Assembly: GCA_016210935.1 (NCBI GenBank)
Contig: JACQTH010000293.1
Coordinates: forward strand, 1-5,135
DNA: 5,135 nt
Origin: Acidobacteriota bacterium
GTDB taxonomy: Bacteria; Acidobacteriota; Vicinamibacteria; Vicinamibacterales; JACQTH01
Direction of reading: 5' to 3'
A model generated the notes under the pieces. It worked only from the letters and a program-made list of their open reading frames with translations. It did no database searches and was not told the origin of the DNA. Both the position numbers and the translations under genes were made by a program. This document shows positions 1-5,135 of this stretch, one piece after another. Each line of letters starts with the position of its first letter. Position 1 is the stretch's first letter.

Positions 1-317
1 ATCGGCCGGCTCGCGTCCGCAGGATCGCGTTGGCCGTACTGAAGGGTGATGTGCCGATCGGCGGAAGCGCTGAGCTGGTACCGTCCGGGCAGCAACGCCC
101 GGAATTCGTAATGCCCCTGCGCGTCCACCACTTCGCTGCGAACCAGCGCCCGATCGTCGAACGGAATCAGCCGCAGCCTGGCGCCGCCAATGGGCCGGCC
201 GGTTTCTGCAGACACGACGGTTCCGGCGATGCTCCCATCTTGTGGCGCCGCCGGCGGCGTCTGCCATTCTCCAGGCGAAAGCGACAACACCGTCAGGGCG
301 AGGAGCAAACCCTTCAC
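1..317 (-). CDS. Exported carboxypeptidase-regulatory-like domain protein, N-terminal part (runs off left edge)
   Basis: This is the first 105 codons of a gene whose 3' end lies outside the window. It starts with GTG at 317, chosen because GAGGAG sits 6 bases upstream (329-324) and the codon overlaps the stop of the preceding gene (GTGA), which suggests translational coupling. The protein opens with a short signal-like segment (residues 1-15, MKGLLLALTVLSLSP), then a Pro/Ala-rich linker. A CarboxypepD_reg-type beta-sandwich module follows at about 28-90: GSIAGTVVSAETGRPIGGARL, then the closing GHYEFRALLPGRYQLSAS. The last visible stretch, QYGQRDPADASRP, resembles a segment I recall from acidobacterial proteins with this fold. 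No catalytic motif is visible. Such modules usually act as accessory, binding or structural domains outside the cytoplasm. It appears to be a paralogue of the gene upstream of it. The precise function is unknown. Confidence 0.85.
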   Translation of the reverse strand, partial: MKGLLLALTVLSLSPGEWQTPPAAPQDGSIAGTVVSAETGRPIGGARLRLIPFDDRALVRSEVVDAQGHYEFRALLPGRYQLSASADRHITLQYGQRDPADASRP

Positions 318-2002
318 GGCAGGCTCCTCGGCGTCAGCATCACGCCCCGCTCCTCGCCTTCGGCAAGCAAGACGATCGTCGCCAGCGGCTTGAGCTGACG
401 CAGGACATCCGGGTCGGTCCAGGAGTCTTCCTCGAGGCCGGCGGCGGCGCACACCAGATAGGTGCCTGGCAGCAGTCCATCGATCGAGAAACGTCCTGCC
501 GTTGATCGAACGCTTTTGACGAAACGGGAGGGCGGCCTCCACAAGCGCTCATCATCGGCAAACACGACGATCTGCGCGTCAAGTGGGCGTGTCGGGTCTG
601 CGGCGGTCAGCATGCCCGTCACCGTCGCCGTACGATCGGTGATGAGCACGCGCAACGTGCGTGGCCCGGGCGCGGCGCGGAAGTCGATCGGCGTGTCGGT
701 GATGTCCCGATCATCGAGCGCGAGTCGCTTGACGGCCCACCCTGACGGAAGGCCTTCGATACGGATGATCCGCGGCCCGAACAGACTCCGGATGACGAAT
801 CGGCCATCGGCTCCTGTGACGGCGGCGCTCACCGGGGTCGCCGAGGCCGGCGGCCCCGGGAGCTCGAACTCCACCTCGTGCGCGATCACGTGCAAGCCAG
901 AAAGCGACGGCGCCACGGTCCGTGTGTCGGTCTCGACGAGGCCCTCGAGCCGCGCGCCCCGTTCGGTGCGGATGATGAGGTCGGTGAGGTCCTGCCCCGC
1001 GACCGTAAGTCGCATCGCGAAAAACTCCGGTTCGTGGATCGTCGCTGGCTGCGCGTTTGCGGTCCGGTTGCGGCCGCCGGTAGGAATGGCCGTTCCGGTC
1101 AGCCAGTAGTCGCCCGGCGGGATAGTGGCAAACTCGAACACGGCGCTGGCCCGATCGCCCAGAACCGTGTCGCCGCCGGCGGACTGCAACCGGAAACGGA
1201 AGGAGCTGTTCCTCGTGCCCGCGGAATCAGTGGCGAGCCCCGCGACGCGCGCCACAGGCACCCGCGCCATGGCGAAATCCAGACCACTGACCTCGGCTCC
1301 GATGCCGACGCGGATTCTCTGCGCGTCGTTCACGCGGGATGTGCCCGGATAGTACGTCCGTGCGAGGCCCTGCCTGACCGCGACGGGCGGCGCAACGACG
1401 CTGCGGATGCCGTCTCGGACGACGATCGAAGACTGAGCCAGCGCCTCGACGTAGTACTCTCCGGCAGGCAGGGTATGAATCCGGAATCGTCCGAGATCGT
1501 CGGTGACGGCCTGTCGAACCGTCACCGGTCTGCGCCCCTTCAGCGAATGCACGAACCGGACTGCGGAAACCGTGACGTCGTACGCAGCCTCGCCGGCATC
1601 CGTGGTGAGGCGTCCCTCGATCGCCCCGGCTCGCGACACGGCCAGATCGACGCGAACGGCCTGGCGTTCCGCCAGCACGAATGGCGTCGATCGGCCGATG
1701 AACCCCGGCTTGTCGGCGACGATTGAATACTGGCCTCCAGGCAATCGATCGAACCGAAACCCGCCTTCGGTATCAGTGTCCGTGAACTTCGTGGGCATGC
1801 CGTCGCCGTCCAGACGGACACGTGCGCGGCGAAGAGGCGTGGCCGGCGAGCCGGCGACGGGAGCCACAACCACGCGGCCCACGATCGATGACGTGCCTGT
1901 GGGCGTCGCGGTTGATCGGTCCCGAGGAGGTACTTGTGGGCCCGCTGCAGTCAGCACCACCGCGAGCGAAACGGCGCACCAGACCCGCATCAAGGCGGTC
2001 AT
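314..2002 (-). CDS. Exported multi-module carboxypeptidase-regulatory-like domain protein
   Basis: This is a complete 562-residue protein with a signal peptide at about 1-20 (MTALMRVWCAVSLAVVLTAA) and then repeated beta-sandwich modules. Each module opens with a G-x-V/L strand and ends in a GxFxFxxLPxGxY-type motif. Examples are SIVGRVVV to GGFRFDRLPGGQY (39-92), GAIEGRLTT to GRFRIHTLPAGEYYV (126-185), VAGLATD to FEFATIPPGDYW (253-300), ARLEGLVET to GRFVIRSLFGP (350-410), and VTGMLTAAD to GRFSIDGLLPGTYLV (461-517). The tail, with ADDERLW, SRFVKS and DSWTDPDVLRQL (482-536), resembles the C-terminus of many acidobacterial proteins of this kind, as I recall them. No protease, glycosidase or TonB-barrel domain is visible. 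The product is probably periplasmic or surface-exposed. Met5 is an alternative start; neither start has a clear ribosome site. It is the first gene of a minus-strand unit and overlaps the next gene by 4 bases. The gene is clear but the function is unknown. Confidence 0.9.
   Translation of the reverse strand: MTALMRVWCAVSLAVVLTAAGPQVPPRDRSTATPTGTSSIVGRVVVAPVAGSPATPLRRARVRLDGDGMPTKFTDTDTEGGFRFDRLPGGQYSIVADKPGFIGRSTPFVLAERQAVRVDLAVSRAGAIEGRLTTDAGEAAYDVTVSAVRFVHSLKGRRPVTVRQAVTDDLGRFRIHTLPAGEYYVEALAQSSIVVRDGIRSVVAPPVAVRQGLARTYYPGTSRVNDAQRIRVGIGAEVSGLDFAMARVPVARVAGLATDSAGTRNSSFRFRLQSAGGDTVLGDRASAVFEFATIPPGDYWLTGTAIPTGGRNRTANAQPATIHEPEFFAMRLTVAGQDLTDLIIRTERGARLEGLVETDTRTVAPSLSGLHVIAHEVEFELPGPPASATPVSAAVTGADGRFVIRSLFGPRIIRIEGLPSGWAVKRLALDDRDITDTPIDFRAAPGPRTLRVLITDRTATVTGMLTAADPTRPLDAQIVVFADDERLWRPPSRFVKSVRSTAGRFSIDGLLPGTYLVCAAAGLEEDSWTDPDVLRQLKPLATIVLLAEGEERGVMLTPRSLP
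324..329 (-). promoter_or_regulatory. Ribosome binding site for the GTG-start gene at 317
   Basis: The minus strand reads GAGGAG at 329-324, followed by a 6-base spacer and then GTG at 317-315. The site lies inside the last codons of the upstream 562-residue gene. It is the main reason to accept a GTG start, with the overlap into that gene's TGA, for the left-edge gene. Confidence 0.7.
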
Positions 2003-2028
2003 CGCTTCGGAAAGTATAATCGGCGCAT
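2003..2028. promoter_or_regulatory. Divergent promoter region with a shared, near-symmetric -10 element
   Basis: The 26 bases between the two divergent start codons contain a perfect TATAAT on the plus strand (2015-2020). The same AGTATAAT block reads TATACT on the minus strand (2018-2013). Spacing predicts transcription starts near 2027 (plus) and near 2006 (minus), practically at the first ATG on each side, so leaders would be very short or absent. I see no good -35 hexamer or extended TGn element for either direction, so this is a candidate and not a proven promoter. Confidence 0.45.
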
Positions 2029-3423
2029 ATGAGAGTTTGGATGCGCCGCGCTGCCGTACTACTTCTCGCCCTCACCACCGCTGCTCTGTCCGCTCAGACT
2101 GGGGAAAACGATCGGTTGGCCCGCGAGATCTTCAAGGAACTGATAGAGATCAACACCACCGATTCAGCCGGCGACAACACGAAGGCCGCCGAAGCCGTCG
2201 CGGCGAGGCTCAAAGCTGCCGGATTTCCTGAGGCGGACGTGAGCGTCCTCGGACCGCATCCCCGCAAAGGCAACCTCGTCGCCCGCTACCGCGGAACGGG
2301 CGCACGTCGTCCGATTCTTCTGCTCGCGCACCTCGACGTCGTCGAGGCGAAGCGCGAAGACTGGTCCGTCGATCCCTTCACGTTCACCGAAAAAGACGGG
2401 TTCTTCTACGGACGAGGGACCACCGATGACAAGGCGATGGCGGCAAGCCTTGCGGCCAACCTGATTCGGCTCAAGCGGGAAGGCTTCACGCCCGATCGCG
2501 ATCTGATCCTCGCGCTGACGGCTGATGAAGAGGGCGGGAGCTTCAACGGCGTCGATTGGCTCTTGAAGCATCATCGCGCGTTGATCGACGCCGCATTCGG
2601 GATCAACGAGGGCGGCTCGGGTCAGATCAAAGAGGGGAAGTATCTGACCAACGAGGTGCAGGCGAGCGAAAAGGTGTACCAGGACTTCCGCCTGGAAACG
2701 AAGAATCCGGGCGGGCACAGCTCGCGCCCGGTGAAGGACAACGCGATCTATCGGCTCGCGGCGGGGCTCTCGCGGTTGTCGGCCTTCGAGTTTCCCGTCC
2801 AACTAAACGAAGTGACCAGAGGCTATTTCACGCGGATGGCCAGTTTTCAGACGGACGCGAAGATTGCCGCGGATATGAAAGCCGTCGCGCAGCCGGCGCC
2901 CGATCCGCAGGCAGCCAGACGCCTGGCCGCGTCGTCACCCTATTACAACGCGCTGATGCGGACGACCTGCGTCGCGACGATGCTGAGCGCCGGTCACGCG
3001 ACGAACGCGCTGCCGCAAACCGCGACGGCGAACGTCAACTGCCGTATCCTGCCTGGCGAGTCGCCCGCGGCCGTGAGGCAGAAGCTGGTTGACGTCCTCG
3101 CCGATACCGCGATCGCCGTGACGTTCGTCGACGAGGCGAAGCCAAGTTCGCCGTCACCGTTGACGCCCGAACTGATGCAGCCGATCGAAGCGATCACCAG
3201 GGCCATGTGGCCGGGCGTGGTAGTCGTGCCTACCATGAGCACGGGCGCGACCGACGGCCTCTACCTGCGGAACGCCGGCATTCCGACCTACGGGGTCGCC
3301 GCCATGTTCGGCGATATGGACGATGTGCGGGCGCATGGCCAGGATGAGAGGATTGGGGTCAAACAGTTCTTCGAGGGGGTGGAGTTTCACTATCGTTTAA
3401 TCAAGATGCTCGGGCAGAATTGA
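2029..3423 (+). CDS. Secreted M20-family zinc metallopeptidase (dipeptidase/carboxypeptidase type)
   Basis: This 464-residue di-zinc exopeptidase is expected to remove single residues from short peptides. It has a signal peptide (residues 1-22, ending ALSA before Q), so it should act in the periplasm. Visible active-site motifs, in order, are HLDVV (zinc ligand H101, catalytic partner D103), GRGTTDDKA (bridging aspartate, probably D133), ADEEGG (general base E167, ligand E168), INEGG (E194 at the fourth ligand position) and AHGQDE (H436). The lid/dimerisation domain lies at about 210-330 and includes GGHSSRP (228-234). Length and motif order are normal for M20 peptidases, and nothing essential is missing. 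The ATG at 2041 (Met5) is a credible alternative start: GAGAG lies 5 bases upstream, it suits the predicted transcription start, and it leaves a cleaner signal peptide. The gene is divergent from the modular protein gene and lies 113 bases before the M16 peptidase gene on the same strand. Exact substrate is not readable from sequence. Confidence 0.93.
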   Translation: MRVWMRRAAVLLLALTTAALSAQTGENDRLAREIFKELIEINTTDSAGDNTKAAEAVAARLKAAGFPEADVSVLGPHPRKGNLVARYRGTGARRPILLLAHLDVVEAKREDWSVDPFTFTEKDGFFYGRGTTDDKAMAASLAANLIRLKREGFTPDRDLILALTADEEGGSFNGVDWLLKHHRALIDAAFGINEGGSGQIKEGKYLTNEVQASEKVYQDFRLETKNPGGHSSRPVKDNAIYRLAAGLSRLSAFEFPVQLNEVTRGYFTRMASFQTDAKIAADMKAVAQPAPDPQAARRLAASSPYYNALMRTTCVATMLSAGHATNALPQTATANVNCRILPGESPAAVRQKLVDVLADTAIAVTFVDEAKPSSPSPLTPELMQPIEAITRAMWPGVVVVPTMSTGATDGLYLRNAGIPTYGVAAMFGDMDDVRAHGQDERIGVKQFFEGVEFHYRLIKMLGQN

Positions 3424-3442
3424 TGGAGTCAATAGCCGAAGG

Positions 3443-3519
3443 ATTTACCACAGAGCACACAGAGACCACGGAGAGACCGAAAATGTTTCTCTGGGATCTC
3501 CGTGCTCTCTGTGGTGAAT
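3443..3519. repeat. Imperfect inverted repeat built of CACAGAG heptamers (intergenic hairpin element)
   Basis: The outer arms at 3443-3455 (ATTTACCACAGAG) and 3507-3519 (CTCTGTGGTGAAT) are complementary at 12 of 13 positions. Inside them the pairing continues imperfectly. The left arm has three heptamers at 9-base spacing: CACAGAG at 3449 and 3458, and CACGGAG at 3467. The right arm has three reverse-complement heptamers at the same spacing: CTCTGGG at 3489, CTCCGTG at 3498 and CTCTGTG at 3507. It fills most of the gap between the M20 and M16 genes. Similar ACCACAGAG...CTCTGTGGT elements occur, to my knowledge, scattered between genes in acidobacteria and other environmental bacteria; their function is not known to me. 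No T-run follows, so a simple intrinsic terminator is unlikely. Confidence 0.85.
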
Positions 3520-3522
3520 TCA

Positions 3523-3529
3523 GAAAGGA
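3523..3529 (+). promoter_or_regulatory. Ribosome binding site deciding the GTG start of the M16 peptidase
   Basis: GAAAGGA at 3523-3529 is followed by a 7-base spacer and GTG at 3537-3539. It lies just outside the inverted repeat. It supports the GTG start over the in-frame ATG at 3423, which would translate the whole repeat and has no comparable site. Confidence 0.7.
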
Positions 3530-3536
3530 CGTTTCA

Positions 3537-4949
3537 GTGGTCACGCTTCCTCGTCGTCTTGCGGCTGCCGCGAGCCTCGTGATCGCGGCGCTGGCGATCG
3601 CGCGCGCACAGCCGCCGGCTGCTCCGGCGCGACCGGCTTCGACCAGTGCGATCAAAATTCCCTACGAAACGTACAAGCTGCCCAACGGGTTGACGGTGAT
3701 CCTTTCCGAGGATCACACGACCCCGACCGTGGCGGTGACCGCGTGGTACCACGTGGGATCGAAGAACGAACTGCCCGGCCGCACCGGCTTTGCGCATCTG
3801 TTCGAGCACGTGATGTTCACCGGGTCGGCGCACGTGCCGTACGGTTTGCACGACAAGCTCACGGAAGGGGTTGGCGGCGAGAACAACGGGACGACGTCCA
3901 ACGATCGCACCGTCTATTACGAGGTTGTGCCGAGCAACTACCTCGAATCGGCACTGTGGATCGAATCGGACCGGATGGGGTTTCTGCTCGAGACCCTCGA
4001 CGTCGCCAAGCTGAACGCGCAGCGCGACATCGTCAAGAACGAACGGCGGCAGCGGATGGACAACCAGCCGTACGGCCGCGCGTTCGAGATCCTCTCTCAG
4101 GCTGTCTATCCGCCCTCACATCCGTATTCCTGGCCGGTCATCGGCAGCATGGAAGATCTCTCCGCCGCATCGGAGGAGGATGTGAAGAGCTTCTTCCGGC
4201 TGTATTACGCGCCCAACAACGCCATCCTGTCGATCGCGGGTGACATCGACCCGTCACAGACCCGGGCATGGGTGACGAAGTACTTCGGCGATCTGCCTCG
4301 CGGCAAGGACGTGCCGCGGCCCGCGATCGCACCGGTCACGCTGGAAGCGGAAAAGCGGCTCGTCTTCGAGGATCGGGTGCAGGTGCCGCGCCTGTATGTC
4401 GTCTGGCCGGCGGTCGGAGAAAGGAACGATGATCGGTTCGCCCTCTCGGTGCTGGATGCGATTACCGCCGGTCCGCGGACGGCCCGTCTCACCAAGGCGC
4501 TGGTGTACGACCAGCAGGCGGCCGCGTCCGTCGGCACGAGTCAGGAAAGCAACGAGGACGTTGGCGAGTGGCTGATGACGATCACCCCGCGCCCGGGCCA
4601 TTCCTTGACCGATCTCGAGAAGGCGGCCGATGAGATCCTCGAACGCGTCAAGACCGACGGGCCGACCGCTGAGGAAATCGAGCGGGCGACCGCGGGCCTG
4701 GAGCTGGGATTCGTCAACAGTCTCCAATCGAATCTCGGCAAGGCGCTGCGGCTGGCCGACGGCGCGGGGTTCCACGGGAATCCGGGCCATTACCAGGAGG
4801 AATACGCGAAGATGCTCAACGTGACGGCTGCCGACGTGAAGCGTGTCGCGAACACGTATCTGACGCGCGGCCGGGTCGTCTTGAGTATCGTGCCGATGGG
4901 CAAGACCGATCTGGCGTCCAGGGCGGCGGAAAGCAAACCGGTGAAATGA
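3537..4949 (+). CDS. Secreted M16-family zinc endopeptidase, zinc-binding subunit
   Basis: The 470-residue protein starts at GTG 3537. That start gives a good ribosome site and a clean signal peptide (1-24, MVTLPRRLAAAASLVIAALA then ARA before Q). The in-frame ATG at 3423 would add 38 residues encoded mainly by the inverted repeat and bury the signal peptide. The M16 N-domain spans about 43-190: LPNGLTVILSEDH, then the inverted zinc motif HLFEH (H87, E90, H91) with the third ligand in KNERRQR (E169). The C-domain starts near 196 (PYSWPVIGSMEDL, YYAPNNA). The region where M16 chains carry the substrate-binding Arg/Tyr pair reads ARLTKALVYDQQAAASVG (316-333), and my alignment puts V323 and A330 there, so the pair seems missing. 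It probably works as a heterodimer with the product of the next gene. The length is normal for an M16B subunit, and the expected site is the periplasm, degrading peptides or misfolded proteins. Confidence 0.94.
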   Translation: MVTLPRRLAAAASLVIAALAIARAQPPAAPARPASTSAIKIPYETYKLPNGLTVILSEDHTTPTVAVTAWYHVGSKNELPGRTGFAHLFEHVMFTGSAHVPYGLHDKLTEGVGGENNGTTSNDRTVYYEVVPSNYLESALWIESDRMGFLLETLDVAKLNAQRDIVKNERRQRMDNQPYGRAFEILSQAVYPPSHPYSWPVIGSMEDLSAASEEDVKSFFRLYYAPNNAILSIAGDIDPSQTRAWVTKYFGDLPRGKDVPRPAIAPVTLEAEKRLVFEDRVQVPRLYVVWPAVGERNDDRFALSVLDAITAGPRTARLTKALVYDQQAAASVGTSQESNEDVGEWLMTITPRPGHSLTDLEKAADEILERVKTDGPTAEEIERATAGLELGFVNSLQSNLGKALRLADGAGFHGNPGHYQEEYAKMLNVTAADVKRVANTYLTRGRVVLSIVPMGKTDLASRAAESKPVK

Positions 4950-4951
4950 GG
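4948..4951 (+). promoter_or_regulatory. Ribosome binding site for the second M16 gene
   Basis: GAGG at 4948-4951 overlaps the TGA of the first M16 gene (4947-4949) and lies 6 bases before ATG 4958. It favours 4958 over the in-frame ATG at 4946, which overlaps the stop codon but has no usable site at proper distance. Confidence 0.55.
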
Positions 4952-4957
4952 CTCGCG

Positions 4958-5135
4958 ATGAAACTGTTCCATCGGCGCTCGTATCACATCGGCCCGAGCG
5001 TGTGCCTCGCGGCACTCCTCGCCTGTGTTTCGGTGGCGGCGCAGCAGACCCTCGATCGCACGAAGGTGCCCCCCCCAGGCAAACCTCCGGTGCTGCGTGT
5101 GCCGGCGTGGACCAAGGCGAAGCTGGCGAACGGCA
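4958..5135 (+). CDS. Second M16-family peptidase subunit, N-terminal part (runs off right edge)
   Basis: Only 59 codons are in the window. The start at ATG 4958 follows GAGG by 6 bases; ATG 4946, in the same frame and overlapping the upstream stop as ATGA, is the alternative and would add MRLA. The visible protein has a positively charged start (MKLFHRRSYH) and a hydrophobic stretch (13-28). It has either a signal peptidase I site (SVAA before QQ) or, less surely, a lipobox-like LLAC ending at C23. A proline-rich linker (PPPGKPP) follows, and then VPAWTKAKLANG, which matches the first strand of an M16 domain and parallels YETYKLPNG in the upstream subunit. The 8-base gap after the M16 gene indicates an operon. 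By analogy with two-chain M16B enzymes it is probably the partner that supplies the Arg/Tyr pair, but the diagnostic regions are beyond the window. Confidence 0.8.
   Translation, partial: MKLFHRRSYHIGPSVCLAALLACVSVAAQQTLDRTKVPPPGKPPVLRVPAWTKAKLANG

Noticed and set aside
878..1726. 282-residue open frame on the plus strand, opposite the modular protein gene
   Set aside because: It lies entirely antisense to a convincing gene, has an arginine-rich, low-hydrophobic, motif-free translation, and has no signal or domain. High-GC genes often leave such open shadows.
2029..2052. MRVW occurring at the start of both divergent proteins (plus residues 1-4, minus residues 5-8) as a sign of an inverted duplication
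   Set aside because: The codons differ (AGAGTT against CGGGTC) and similarity ends at once after the tetrapeptide, so chance is the simpler explanation.
1503..2231. 242-residue plus-strand frame spanning the divergent promoter and the start of the M20 gene
   Set aside because: It overlaps two supported genes and the promoter region, and its translation is Arg/Ser/Thr-rich and unlike any family I recognise.
3449..3513. Heptamer array as a CRISPR
   Set aside because: Units are 7 bases with 2-base gaps and reverse orientation midway; CRISPR repeats are much longer with unique spacers of about 30 bases.
3443..3519. Inverted repeat as an intrinsic terminator of the M20 gene
   Set aside because: The right arm is followed by GAATTCAGAAAGG with no T-run, and the inner stem has several mismatches. 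Attenuation remains possible but is not shown.
4946..4960. ATG at 4946 overlapping the M16 stop as the start of the second M16 gene
   Set aside because: The overlap is attractive, but GAGG lies at the right distance for ATG 4958 and the shorter form gives a normal signal peptide. It is kept only as an alternative.
4254..5015. 253-residue minus-strand frame opposite the M16 gene
   Set aside because: It is antisense to a protein with clear M16 domains, and the translation shows no family motif.

Overview
The window is GC-rich, densely coding bacterial DNA. It holds two divergent gene blocks that start about 26 bases apart near position 2015. The likeliest source is an acidobacterial genome (Vicinamibacteria-like). 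That is inferred from three things: signal-peptide-bearing proteins built of carboxypeptidase-regulatory-like modules, a tandem pair of secreted M16 peptidases, and an intergenic CACAGAG-type inverted repeat. No marker gene proves the taxonomy.

Left block (minus strand, positions 2002 down to 1 and beyond). A complete 562-residue exported protein made of repeated beta-sandwich (CarboxypepD_reg-like) modules is followed, with a 4-base GTGA stop/start overlap and a strong GAGGAG ribosome site, by the first 105 codons of a second protein of the same kind that runs off the left edge. Both have signal peptides and no visible enzyme domain, so binding, scaffolding or another surface or periplasmic role is more likely than catalysis.

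Right block (plus strand, 2029 to 5135 and beyond). First comes a secreted M20-family zinc dipeptidase/carboxypeptidase with a full set of metal ligands. Next is a 113-base gap filled largely by an imperfect inverted repeat (3443-3519). Then comes an M16-family zinc endopeptidase, whose real start is most likely the GTG at 3537, and the first 59 codons of a second M16-type gene that is translationally close-coupled to it. The first M16 chain has the HxxEH zinc site but seems to lack the Arg/Tyr substrate-binding pair. This suggests that the downstream chain supplies the pair in a heterodimer. Together the right block looks like a periplasmic peptide-degradation unit: the M16 pair would cut peptides and the M20 enzyme would trim small products.

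The two blocks are separated by a tiny divergent promoter region carrying a perfect TATAAT that also reads as TATACT on the other strand. No RNA genes, CRISPR arrays, transposase genes or phage genes were seen. I found no convincing evidence of a wholly new system. The items most worth a second look are the inverted repeat, the symmetric divergent promoter, the split M16 active site, the unknown tandem modular proteins, and a striking abundance of the hexamer CGATCG.
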